DNA of 64,000 nucleotides from Stenotrophomonas sp. 57 (GTDB lineage Bacteria; Pseudomonadota; Gammaproteobacteria; Xanthomonadales; Xanthomonadaceae): assembly GCF_030291075.1 (NCBI RefSeq), contig NZ_CP127407.1, positions 1,362,001 to 1,426,000 of the forward strand, given 5' to 3'. Within the stretch, counting starts at the first letter, position 1. Every line of letters starts with the position of its first letter. The notes under the pieces were generated by a model, which saw only the letters and a list, made by a program, of their open reading frames with translations, did no database searches and was not told the DNA's origin. Below, in pieces: positions 32,971 through 41,006 of the stretch. A program made the translations under genes and the position numbers.

Positions 32971-34445
32971 GTCGGTTCTCCAACGAAGGTGCCGGACAGG
33001 TGCCACAGGTGCAGCACGGCGTAGGCGCGCCACGGGCGCCACGGTTGCGAGCGCGCTTCGGCCGCACGCTCGCTCAGGCGCTGGCCCTGGGCGTGGCCGA
33101 GGACCTGCTGCAGCACCAGGTCGCCGGCGGGGAAAGCATCGGGCTGGCCAAGTCCGCGCAAGGCGATGTACTGCGCGGTCCACGGGCCGATGCCGGGCAG
33201 TGCCACGCAGCGGGCCACGAACTCCTCCAGCGCCTGGCCGGGCCCGAAGTCGAGCTGGCCGCTGGCGCAGGCAGCAGCCAGCGCACGCACGGTGGCGGCG
33301 CGGGTACGCGGCAGGCCGATCGATTCCAGCGGCGCTTCGGCCAGCACCTCCGGCGCCGGGAACTGGCGATCAAACTCGCACGGCATGCCAGGCAGATGCG
33401 CCCCGTACGCATCCACCAGGCGCCGCGCAAAGGTCGTGGCCGCGGCGACGCTGACCTGCTGGCCGAGCACGGCGCGTACGCCGACCTCGAAGCCATCCCA
33501 GCCACCGGGAACGCGCAGCCCGGGGCGTTCGGCGATGCCTCGCGCCAGCAGCGGTTCTTCGCCCAGCGCGGCATGTACCTGCTGCAGGTCGGCATCCAGA
33601 TCGAATACGCGACGCACGCGGCGCACGATGTCGGGGATCAGGCGCGGATCCACCGCACCCAGCTGCAGACGCAGTTCCGGGCGCTTGGTGTCGGCGGTCA
33701 CCCGCAGCAGGGTGGGGCGCTCGGGTGTGCCCAGCACCCGCTGGTAGCTGTCTTCGCCGATCAGTTCAATGCCGGGCAGGCTGCGTTTGCGCAGGAAGGC
33801 CAGCATGCGCGGGAAGTCCAGCGGCGGGCGATACACCAGGCGCAGTACCAGGCCGCCGTCATCGGCAGCCAACGGCTGGTGCTGGCGGCGCAGCGCGGTC
33901 GGCGCCATGCCGCAGCCCTGCAGGAAGGCGGTGTTGAAGCGGCGCAGGCTGTTGTAGCCGGCGGCCAGCGCAACGTCGGTCACCGGCAGCGTGGTTTCAG
34001 TCAGCAGCTGCTTGGCCAGCAGCAGGCGGTGGGTGGCATGGATCTGCCCGGGTGTGGCGCCGAGATGTTCGACGAACAGGCGCTGCAACTGGCGCGCGCT
34101 GAGTCCGATCTTCTGCGCCAGGTCCGCGACCGGCTGCTCCTGCAGGAAGCCGCCGTGGATGATGGCCAGGGCGCGCTGTACGGTCTGCCCGGCGAGGGCC
34201 TGCTGGGCCTGTGGCGCCAGTTCCGGCCGGCAGCGCAGGCAGGGGCGGTAACCGGCAGCGGCGGCCGCGGCTGCGGTCGGGTAGTAGGTGATGTTGCGCG
34301 GCTTCGGCGGTGGTGCCGGGCACACCGGGCGGCAGTAGATGCCGGTGCTGCGCACGGCGGTGAAGAACACGCCGTCGAAGCGCGCGTCGCGGGCCAGGCG
34401 GGCGCGGTCGCAGGCGGCGGTGTCGAGGGCGAGTGCGGTGTCCAT
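32967..34445 (-). CDS. Fused Ada regulator and AlkA-type 3-methyladenine DNA glycosylase
   Basis: A 492-residue protein for the adaptive response to alkylation. Residues 1-80 are the Ada metal-binding domain with Cys38, Cys42, Cys69 and Cys72, the same numbering as E. coli Ada; Cys38 would take methyl from phosphotriesters. The AraC-type DNA-binding domain follows (~85-185, LSARQLQRLFVEHLGATPGQ, VTDVALAAGYNSLRRFNTAF). Residues ~195-485 form an AlkA glycosylase with helix-hairpin-helix VALPGIGPWTAQYIALRG and catalytic Asp442 in FPAGDLVL. So one protein senses methylation and removes N-methyl bases. ogt overlaps its end. Confidence 0.95.
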   Translation of the reverse strand: MDTALALDTAACDRARLARDARFDGVFFTAVRSTGIYCRPVCPAPPPKPRNITYYPTAAAAAAAGYRPCLRCRPELAPQAQQALAGQTVQRALAIIHGGFLQEQPVADLAQKIGLSARQLQRLFVEHLGATPGQIHATHRLLLAKQLLTETTLPVTDVALAAGYNSLRRFNTAFLQGCGMAPTALRRQHQPLAADDGGLVLRLVYRPPLDFPRMLAFLRKRSLPGIELIGEDSYQRVLGTPERPTLLRVTADTKRPELRLQLGAVDPRLIPDIVRRVRRVFDLDADLQQVHAALGEEPLLARGIAERPGLRVPGGWDGFEVGVRAVLGQQVSVAAATTFARRLVDAYGAHLPGMPCEFDRQFPAPEVLAEAPLESIGLPRTRAATVRALAAACASGQLDFGPGQALEEFVARCVALPGIGPWTAQYIALRGLGQPDAFPAGDLVLQQVLGHAQGQRLSERAAEARSQPWRPWRAYAVLHLWHLSGTFVGEPT

Positions 34446-34499
34446 GGCGCCAGTCTAGGCCTGCGGGGGCGGCGATACTCGCCACATTCGGACATGGAT

Positions 34500-34770
34500 G
34501 CTGGAGGGGGTTGGGCAGGGCTGCGCCCTGCACCCGCAGAGGCCACAGCAACAGCAACAGCAGGCTTCCTGCGGGAGGGCGGGGTGGGCCCGGTGGCAGG
34601 GGACGCTGCAAGTACGTCCCTGTAAGCTCGGTCGCGCCATCCATGGCGCTCACGCCCCTGCCACCGGACCCACCCCTCCTTCGACAGTTTCCCGCGGCCT
34701 GCCGGAACGGCATCCCGCTCTGGTAGGTGGCGACCTTGGTCGACACGGTAGATCCACGCCATGCGTGGAT
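34500..34770. repeat. Composite intergenic repeat block with a 22-bp-arm inverted repeat
   Basis: The 454 bp gap before the ClpP-like gene is mostly repeat. GGGCTGCGCCCTGCACCCGC with CAACAG repeats lies at 34520-34565. A long inverted repeat has arms at 34581-34602 and 34665-34686 (GGGGTGGGCCCGGTGGCAGG and its inverse, one mismatch over 22 bp) around a 62 bp centre holding GGACGCTGCAAGTACGTCC and CGCCATCCATGGCG. A SMAG repeat lies at 34748-34770. No convincing gene is seen. Confidence 0.8.
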
Positions 34771-34899
34771 GGAGTGTTGGAAGACGCTGTAATGAAAAGG
34801 ATGGAGCCAGAGGGTCAGAAGAGGTTCAGTGCCACGCGCTGAATGCGCGCGCTGGACGGGTAGACTGTGGCCCTTGTTCCCTTGAAATCCGGTTGCCCG

Positions 34900-36063
34900 A
34901 TGTCCGCCAAACTGCGCTGGTTGCCCCTGTTGTGCCTGGCCCTGGCGGGCTGCAGTCAGCTGGAGAATCCGGGCAACGTGACCGCCGCCGACAAGGCGGC
35001 GCGGGCGCCGGCCAGCGATGGCGAGAACATGGTGTCGATCAATGCGGCCGATGCGCCGCCACCGCCGGCACCGCCGCGCAGCCAGGCGGATCGGCCGTGG
35101 CCGCAGGCGCAGTTGGAGAATGGCCGTGCCTGGGTCAGCTGCAGCACGGAATATGCGGGCGAGGCCGGCGACGGTGTCGAGCTGGAAGGCCTGCAGCGCG
35201 AGCAGATCACCCAGGCACTGGCGCCGTGCGCCGAGCGCGGCCTGATGCGCGTGCGTTACGCCGGCAAGATCAATCCGGGCTTCGCCGAGATGATGTGGCG
35301 GTTGGCGGTGGTCGCCGACCAGCAGAAGATCCACAAGCGCATCCTCGATCTGGATTCCAGCGGCGGCCAGGTGGAATCGGCGATCGTCGCCGGTGACAGC
35401 ATCGGTGAATCCGGCTGGACCATCTGGGTGCGCGAAGGCTCGATCTGCCACAGCGCCTGCGTATTCGTGCTGGCCGCCGGTGACAATCGCCTGCTGTCGG
35501 GCAAGGTCGGCATCCATCGCATGATGCGCATCAGTTCCAAGGCCACCTCGCGCGCGGAACTCAACCGCGAGCTGCACGAGGTCTACGACAACGTGAAGGA
35601 CTACCTGCAGCGCAACGGCGTGGCGGTGGGCGTGGCCGACCTGATGATGACCGTGCCCAACCGCAGCCTGCGCCTGCTGACCCCGGACGAACTGCGCCAG
35701 TACGGCCTGGATGGCACCAATGCGGTGCAGGACGATCTGGAGCGGATCAAGCAGATGCGTGCCTGCGGCGACGATTTCGTGCAGCGCAAGGACGCGTTCC
35801 TGATCGCGTTCGACCAGCAGTGCAAGCGCGAAGGCGCCGACATGGAGTCGATCAACAGCTGCGGCCAGGCGTTGAAGCAGCGCTTCGGTTTCCCGGATGC
35901 GGTGTGCCCGGAAGAAAGCCCGCTGTCGGAGATCGACGTGGCGACCCTGCCACCGGCACCGTCGGAGCCGCCGCCGGTGGCCGAGCAGGCGCCCGCAGAC
36001 GTCGCCAAGCCCGCCGCGCAGGCCGATGCCGCCGTGGTGGAGGGCAGTGCCCGCGCGCGCTGA
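34900..36063 (+). CDS. Lipoprotein with ClpP/SDH-like serine protease fold
   Basis: Exported lipoprotein of unknown function, 387 residues. The lipobox LAGC is near residue 19, followed by a Pro/Ala-rich linker. The core (~130-290) resembles the ClpP/crotonase fold: ILDLDSSGGQVESAIVAGDS, then SICHSACVFVLAAGDNR and KVGIHRMM. Ser185 and His206 are the candidate catalytic pair by analogy with ClpP. The C-terminus is Pro/Ala-rich. ClpP-fold proteins of this type occur as periplasmic proteases, but no substrate or partner is known to me. It heads a run with a DUF4019 protein and a MAPEG protein. Protease activity is inference. Confidence 0.72.
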   Translation: MSAKLRWLPLLCLALAGCSQLENPGNVTAADKAARAPASDGENMVSINAADAPPPPAPPRSQADRPWPQAQLENGRAWVSCSTEYAGEAGDGVELEGLQREQITQALAPCAERGLMRVRYAGKINPGFAEMMWRLAVVADQQKIHKRILDLDSSGGQVESAIVAGDSIGESGWTIWVREGSICHSACVFVLAAGDNRLLSGKVGIHRMMRISSKATSRAELNRELHEVYDNVKDYLQRNGVAVGVADLMMTVPNRSLRLLTPDELRQYGLDGTNAVQDDLERIKQMRACGDDFVQRKDAFLIAFDQQCKREGADMESINSCGQALKQRFGFPDAVCPEESPLSEIDVATLPPAPSEPPPVAEQAPADVAKPAAQADAAVVEGSARAR

Positions 36064-36121
36064 CGGCGCGGTCACCACGCTGGCGTAGACTGCGGTTCTT
36101 TCCCGAGAACCGGCGGTGTCC

Positions 36122-36667
36122 ATGAAGCGCTTGCTCCTGCTGCTGTCCCTGATGCCCTTCACCGCGTTGGCGCAGGCCCCTGCGCCGAGCACGTCTGCAC
36201 CGGCACCTGCGCGGCCTGCACCGGCATCGCCAGCGGCTGCGAAACCGGCCACCGCCGGCGCTCCGGCGTTGACCGCCGCGCAGCAGGCGCAAGTACAGAA
36301 ACAGGATGCGGAAATGGGTGCGGCGGCGATGAAGGCCGCGCAGCTGGTCGATGCCAACCGCGCTGGCGAATTGTGGGATGGCGCCTCTGCCGTCGCGCGC
36401 CGTGCGGTGCCGAAGGCCGCCTTCGTCAGCCAATTGACCAACGAACGCGCGCGCCTGGGAGCGCTGGCCGGGCGTGGCCAGCCGACCATCACCCGGGTCA
36501 AGTACAGCGCCGGTGCCGCCGTGCCGGAAGGGCTGTACATCAACGTCAGCTTCCCGACCCGGTTCGCCAACAGCGCGCAGCCGGTGCGCGAGCTGGTCTC
36601 GTTCCGTTTCGACGAGGACCAGGTGTGGCGCCTGGCCGGCTACAGCCTGCGCGCGTCGGCACCCTGA
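36122..36667 (+). CDS. DUF4019 family exported protein
   Basis: Function unknown. The 181-residue protein has a signal peptide (MKRLLLLLSLMPFTALAQA), a low-complexity Pro/Ala linker to ~45, and a C-terminal domain (~55-181) with the DUF4019 look: ALVDANRAGELWDGAS-like helix, AFVSQLTNERARLG, and the closing strands LVSFRFDEDQVWRLAGYSL. ATG 36122 is preferred over the GTG two codons earlier. It lies 58 bp after the ClpP-like lipoprotein on the same strand, and both are exported, which suggests a shared envelope role. Confidence 0.78.
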   Translation: MKRLLLLLSLMPFTALAQAPAPSTSAPAPARPAPASPAAAKPATAGAPALTAAQQAQVQKQDAEMGAAAMKAAQLVDANRAGELWDGASAVARRAVPKAAFVSQLTNERARLGALAGRGQPTITRVKYSAGAAVPEGLYINVSFPTRFANSAQPVRELVSFRFDEDQVWRLAGYSLRASAP

Positions 36668-36678
36668 GGAGATGAACC

Positions 36679-37068
36679 ATGGCAACTGAACTGACAATGC
36701 TGGCCTGGTCGGTGCTGCTGGGCTTCGTCTACATCTTCGCCACCTCTACCGTGGTCACCCGCGAGCGCGGGATGAAGTGGAATGCCTCGGCACGGGATGG
36801 CGATGCAAAGCCGCTCAGCCCACTGGCCGGTCGCCTGCAGCGGGCGCAGGCCAATTTCCTGGAGACGTTCCCGTTCTTCGCCGCCGCCGCCATCGCAGTG
36901 GTCGTGGCCGGTCGCGGCAACGACACCACGGCACTGGCGGCGCAGGCCTACGTCTGGGCGCGCGTGATCTATCTGCCGCTGTACGCCGCAGGCGTGCCCT
37001 ACGTGCGCAGCCTGGTGTGGCTGGTGTCGCTGCTGTCGGTCCTGGCGCTGGTGTTCGCACTGCTGTAA
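36679..37068 (+). CDS. MAPEG family membrane protein
   Basis: Four-helix membrane protein of the MAPEG family (membrane-associated eicosanoid/glutathione metabolism). It has 129 residues, with helices at ~5-25, 55-78, 85-105 and 110-128. The family motif region ERGMKWNASARDG and RAQANFLETFPFFA is present; the latter matches the glutathione-binding helix. ATG 36679 follows TGAGGAG 11 bp after the DUF4019 stop, so the two are likely co-transcribed. Bacterial members often lack a known substrate. Confidence 0.88.
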   Translation: MATELTMLAWSVLLGFVYIFATSTVVTRERGMKWNASARDGDAKPLSPLAGRLQRAQANFLETFPFFAAAAIAVVVAGRGNDTTALAAQAYVWARVIYLPLYAAGVPYVRSLVWLVSLLSVLALVFALL

Positions 37069-37148
37069 CCCGGCGCTGATCCAGATCAAGGCCGCTCAGC
37101 TGCGTGGCGCTATGCTGGCGCGGACTGAATCAACGGCAGGAGGCGCGC

Positions 37149-38327
37149 ATGCGCAGGATGGACGTGGTGGTGGTCGGCGCAGGGCCCGCGGGCCTGTGCT
37201 TCGCGCGCGCGCTGGCTGGCAGCGGCCTGCAGGTCGGGCTGGTTGACGTCCAGCCGCGCCAGGCCCTGGTCGAGGCCGCCTTCGACGGGCGCGAAATTGC
37301 GCTGACGCATGCCTCGCGGCAGAGCCTGGAGCAGCTGGGCCTGTGGCAACGCCTGCCGCACGCCGAAGTTGCCGAACTGCGCGATGCCAGGGTGCTGAAT
37401 GGTGGCTCGCCGTTCGCGCTGACCTTCGCCAGCAGCCAGGTTGATGGCCAGCCGCTGGGCTGGCTGGTACCCAACCATCTGATCCGCCGCGCCGCGTGGG
37501 ATGCGGTGCAGGGCCAGGACGGCCTGGAACTGTTCGACGGACGCAAGGTGCTGGGCGTGCAGGCCGATGCGCAGGGCCACGTGGTCAAGCTCGATGACGG
37601 CAGCCAACTGCATGCGCGCCTGCTGGTGGCCGCCGACAGCCGCTTCTCCGCCACGCGGCGCATGCTCGGCATCGGGGCGCAGATGCGCGACTTCGGCAAG
37701 TCGATGCTGGTCTGCCGCATGCAGGTCGAGCGCGATCATCACCACACCGCGTGGGAGTGGTTCGGCTACGGCCGCACCATGGCGCTCTTGCCGCTCAACG
37801 AGGGCCAGGCTTCGGCGGTGATCACGCTGCCGCCGCGGCAGATCGAGGAGCTGCTGGCAATGGACGAGGTGGCCTTTGGTGAGGCGGTCAGTGCCTGCTT
37901 CGAGCACCGCCTCGGCCGGATGCAGCCGGTGGCCACGGCGCAGGCGTACCCGCTGGTGGGGGTATACGCGCACCGTTTCGTCGGCGAGCGTTCGGCGCTG
38001 ATCGGGGATGCTGCTGTGGGCATGCACCCGGTCACCGCGCACGGCTTCAACCTGGGCTTGGCCAGCGCGCAGCGACTGGCGCAGGGCATCGTCGCGCAGC
38101 AGCGACGCGGTGCCGATATTGCGGCCGCGGGCATGCTGGCCAGCTACCAGCGCGGTCACCGGTTGGCGTCGCGGCCCCTGTATGAGGCCACCAACGCGAT
38201 CGCCAGCCTGTACACCGACGATCGCCGTCCGGCGCGCCTGCTGCGGGCGGCTGGCCTGCGCCTGGCACAGGGCGTGGCACCGTTCAGGCAGTTGATCGCC
38301 TCGCACCTGACCCAGCGCGTGGCCTGA
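37149..38327 (+). CDS. FAD-dependent aromatic hydroxylase, UbiH/UbiM-like
   Basis: Flavin monooxygenase of the ubiquinone-type family, 392 residues, starting at ATG 37149 after CAGGAGG. The FAD dinucleotide motif is VVVVGAGPAGLCFARALAGS at the start. FDGREIALTHAS is the family's substrate-side motif, VAADSRFSATRRMLGI the DG-type motif, and ALIGDAAVGMHPVTAHGFNLG the ribose-binding GD motif. The last two are standard for UbiH/F/I/VisC. The stretch ARVLNGGSPFALTF and PNHLIRRAAWDAV reminds me of UbiM, a quinone-ring hydroxylase. That subfamily call is tentative. Confidence 0.85.
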   Translation: MRRMDVVVVGAGPAGLCFARALAGSGLQVGLVDVQPRQALVEAAFDGREIALTHASRQSLEQLGLWQRLPHAEVAELRDARVLNGGSPFALTFASSQVDGQPLGWLVPNHLIRRAAWDAVQGQDGLELFDGRKVLGVQADAQGHVVKLDDGSQLHARLLVAADSRFSATRRMLGIGAQMRDFGKSMLVCRMQVERDHHHTAWEWFGYGRTMALLPLNEGQASAVITLPPRQIEELLAMDEVAFGEAVSACFEHRLGRMQPVATAQAYPLVGVYAHRFVGERSALIGDAAVGMHPVTAHGFNLGLASAQRLAQGIVAQQRRGADIAAAGMLASYQRGHRLASRPLYEATNAIASLYTDDRRPARLLRAAGLRLAQGVAPFRQLIASHLTQRVA

Positions 38328-38340
38328 ACGGATTCAGGCA

Positions 38341-38562
38341 TCAGCCGGCGGCCAGCACCCGGATCTGGCTGTCGGCGAATTCCACCACCTGGCCTGCGCG
38401 GATCTTGCAGGCCTTGCGCAGTTCGACTTCGCCATCGACCCGCACCTGGCCGTCACTGATGACCATCTTGGCCTCGCCGCCGCTGGTGACCAGGTCGGCC
38501 AGCTTCAGCAGCTGCTTGAGTTCGACGTAGTCACCGTCGAGGTCGAATTCGAGAATCTGCAT
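38341..38562 (-). CDS. Small S4-domain RNA-binding protein (YbcJ type)
   Basis: A 73-residue protein that is almost only an S4 RNA-binding domain: YVELKQLLKLADLVTSGGEA, then MVISDGQVRVDGEVELRKACKI. It resembles E. coli YbcJ. ATG 38562 follows AGGAAA. Stand-alone S4 proteins bind structured RNA and are linked to ribosome or tRNA metabolism. The exact target is unknown. It is convergent with the FAD hydroxylase gene (13 bp between stops). Confidence 0.88.
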   Translation of the reverse strand: MQILEFDLDGDYVELKQLLKLADLVTSGGEAKMVISDGQVRVDGEVELRKACKIRAGQVVEFADSQIRVLAAG

Positions 38563-38782
38563 GGAACGGATTTCCTGGGAAGGGGCGCGGGCCAGCGGCC
38601 GGGCCGGGGAAGAGGGCGCGTATTGTGCGCCAGCACGGGGCATGACAGCACGCGCACGACAAGCTGTACGCCTTGTTCAGGATCAATGCGGTATGATTCC
38701 GCTCTGAGCGAGTGAAATCTCCTCCGACCGAGCAGCGCCAGGGCACGCGATAAGAAGGGCGCCCAAAGCGCGGACCATCCCC

Positions 38783-38829
38783 TTTTTTATCGCACTGCCA
38801 GGAAGACGGCAGTGCCTTCGGAGTTCCCC
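38783..38829 (+). promoter_or_regulatory. Structured 5' leader of the DEAD-box helicase gene
   Basis: A TTTTTT run (38783-38788) is followed by a perfect 8-bp stem-loop GCACTGCC-AGGAAGAC-GGCAGTGC (38792-38815), which ends 9 bp before the only visible ribosome site (GGAG at 38820-38823). The region from ~38700 lacks other genes. DeaD/CsdA genes often have long cold-responsive leaders. Regulation here is inferred. Confidence 0.5.
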
Positions 38830-40776
38830 ATGTCCCAAGATTCCCAAGCGCCGCTGCAGTTCGCGCAGCTCGGCCTGTCCGAGCCCGTGATGCAGGCGGT
38901 CACCGCCATCGGCTACGAAACCCCGTCGCCGATCCAGGCCGCCACCATCCCGGCGATGCTGGAAGGCCGCGACGTGCTGGGCCAGGCCCAGACCGGTACC
39001 GGCAAGACCGCTGCGTTCGCACTGCCGGTACTGTCCAACATCGACCTGCAGCAGATCAAGCCACAGGCCCTGATCCTGGCGCCGACGCGCGAACTGGCCA
39101 TCCAGGTTGCCGAGGCGTTCCAGTCGTATTCGTCGAAGATCCCGGGCTTCCGCGTGCTGCCGGTGTACGGCGGCCAGCCGTACGGCCAGCAGCTGTCGGC
39201 CCTGCGTCGTGGCGTGCACATCGTGGTCGGTACCCCCGGCCGCGTGATCGACCATCTGGACCGCAGCACCCTGGACCTGTCCGAGCTGAAGACCCTGGTG
39301 CTGGACGAGGCCGATGAAATGCTGCGCATGGGCTTCATCGACGACGTCGAAGCCGTGCTGAAGAAGCTGCCGGAGCAGCGCCAGGTGGCCCTGTTCTCGG
39401 CCACCATGCCGCCGCAGATCCGCCGCATCGCGCAGACCTACCTGCAGGACCCGGTGGAAGTGACCATCGCGGCCAAGACCACCACCTCGGCCAACATCCG
39501 CCAGCGCTACTGGTGGGTGAGCGGCATGCACAAGCTGGACGCGCTGACCCGCATCCTGGAAGTGGAGCCGTTCGATGCGATGATCATCTTCGCGCGCACC
39601 AAGGCCGGCACCGAAGAGCTGGCCAGCAAGCTGCAGGCCCGTGGCCTGGCCGCTGCCGCCATCAACGGTGACATGCAGCAGGCCCAGCGTGAGCGCACCA
39701 TCGCCATGCTGAAGGAAGGCAAGCTGGACATCCTGGTCGCCACCGACGTGGCCGCCCGCGGCCTGGACGTGGAGCGCATCAGCCACGTGCTGAACTACGA
39801 CATCCCGTACGACACCGAAAGCTACGTGCACCGCATCGGCCGTACCGGCCGTGCCGGCCGCAGCGGTGAGGCGATCCTGTTCGCCACCCCGCGCGAGAAG
39901 GGCATGCTGCGCCAGATCGAGCGCGCCACCCGCCAGCCGATCGAAGAAATGCAGCTGCCGAGCGTGGAGGCGGTCAACGACACCCGCATCAACAAGTTCA
40001 CCTCGCGCATCACCGAAACCCTCGATGCCGGTGGTCTGGACTTCTACCGCCAGCTGCTGGAGCGCTTCGAGAACGAGCAGAACGTGCCGGCCATCGAAGT
40101 GGCCGCCGCGCTGGCGAAGATGCTGCAGGGCGATACCCCGTTCCTGCTGCAGCCGCCGGTGCGTGCCCCACGTGAAGAGCGCGCGCCGCGCGAGCGTTTC
40201 GATCGTGGCGACCGCCCGGAGCGCGGTGATCGCTTCGACCGCAACGAGCGTGGTCCGCGTTTCGAGCGTGGCCCGCGTCGTGACGATGCCGAAGGTGGTT
40301 CCGAGCAGCGTCCGCGCCGCGAGGTTCCGCCGCGTGGTGCACCCGAGCAGGGCATGGAGACCTACCGCATTTCGGTGGGCCACCAGCATGGCGTGAAGCC
40401 GGCCAACATCGTCGGTGCCATCGCCAACGAAGCTGGCCTGGAAAGCCGTTTCATCGGCCGCATCGACATCCACGACGACTTCTCGCTGCTGGACCTGCCG
40501 GCACAGATGCCGCCGGACGTGCTGTCGCACCTGCAGAAGGTGTGGGTGTCCGGCCAGCAGCTGCAGATGCGTGCGCTGGCCCCGGGTGAAGACACCAACC
40601 CGGCCCCGCGTCCGTTCAAGCCGCGCTTCGACAAGCGCGGTCCGGGCGGCCCGGGTGGCCCGCGTCGTGGCGGTCCGGGTGGTCCGGGTGGCCACGGTGG
40701 TGACCGCGGCGGTGACCGCGACAGCCGCCCGCCGCGCCGTGACGGCTTCAAGCCGCGCGGCCCGCGCAGCTACTAA
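38830..40776 (+). CDS. deaD: ATP-dependent DEAD-box RNA helicase, DeaD/CsdA type
   Basis: Unwinds structured RNA in ribosome assembly and mRNA decay, especially in the cold. It has 648 residues. Motifs in order: AQTGTGKTAAF (I), PTRELA (Ia), VGTPGRVIDHLD (Ib), LDEADEML (II), FSATMP (III), IIFARTK (IV), ATDVAARGLDVERI (V), YVHRIGRTGRAGR (VI). After the core come an Arg/Asp-rich linker (~455-505), a DbpA/CsdA-type RNA-binding domain (~510-575, GHQHGVKPANIVGAIANEAG) and an RGG-like Gly/Arg/Pro tail. ATG 38830 is supported by homology. A structured leader precedes it. Confidence 0.95.
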   Translation: MSQDSQAPLQFAQLGLSEPVMQAVTAIGYETPSPIQAATIPAMLEGRDVLGQAQTGTGKTAAFALPVLSNIDLQQIKPQALILAPTRELAIQVAEAFQSYSSKIPGFRVLPVYGGQPYGQQLSALRRGVHIVVGTPGRVIDHLDRSTLDLSELKTLVLDEADEMLRMGFIDDVEAVLKKLPEQRQVALFSATMPPQIRRIAQTYLQDPVEVTIAAKTTTSANIRQRYWWVSGMHKLDALTRILEVEPFDAMIIFARTKAGTEELASKLQARGLAAAAINGDMQQAQRERTIAMLKEGKLDILVATDVAARGLDVERISHVLNYDIPYDTESYVHRIGRTGRAGRSGEAILFATPREKGMLRQIERATRQPIEEMQLPSVEAVNDTRINKFTSRITETLDAGGLDFYRQLLERFENEQNVPAIEVAAALAKMLQGDTPFLLQPPVRAPREERAPRERFDRGDRPERGDRFDRNERGPRFERGPRRDDAEGGSEQRPRREVPPRGAPEQGMETYRISVGHQHGVKPANIVGAIANEAGLESRFIGRIDIHDDFSLLDLPAQMPPDVLSHLQKVWVSGQQLQMRALAPGEDTNPAPRPFKPRFDKRGPGGPGGPRRGGPGGPGGHGGDRGGDRDSRPPRRDGFKPRGPRSY

Positions 40777-40793
40777 GCCGCACCGGTAGCCCT

Positions 40794-40823
40794 GACAACG
40801 CCAGCCTTCGGGTTGGCGTTGTC
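40794..40823 (+). terminator. Hairpin terminator after deaD
   Basis: GACAACGCCAGCC-TTCG-GGTTGGCGTTGTC is a 13-bp stem with one G-T pair and a UUCG loop. It has no long T-run. It starts 17 bp after the deaD stop. Confidence 0.75.
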
Positions 40824-40837
40824 CGTTCCGGGCCGGC

Positions 40838-40924
40838 AAAAAGGGACGGAGGGGATCAAGTCGTTTTCGGCATAAGCCCCCCCCGGCCAGCCGTTCACGA
40901 CATGGTCCCGTCCGTCCCTTTTTT
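40838..40924. repeat. 87-bp inverted repeat with AAAAAGGGACGGA arms
   Basis: The arms AAAAAGGGACGGA (40838-40850) and TCCGTCCCTTTTT (40911-40923) are perfect. The inside starts GGGGATCAAGTCGTTTT. The T-run on one side and A-run on the other would make it a bidirectional terminator when read through. It looks like a mobile-type intergenic repeat rather than part of deaD. Confidence 0.75.
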
Positions 40925-41006
40925 CGCATGGCCAACACATTGCCGGTCCTAGGCTGACCCGGTTCCAAAGGAGGTTGTCACCGCAGCACATTCGGGGGGA
41001 TCCGGG

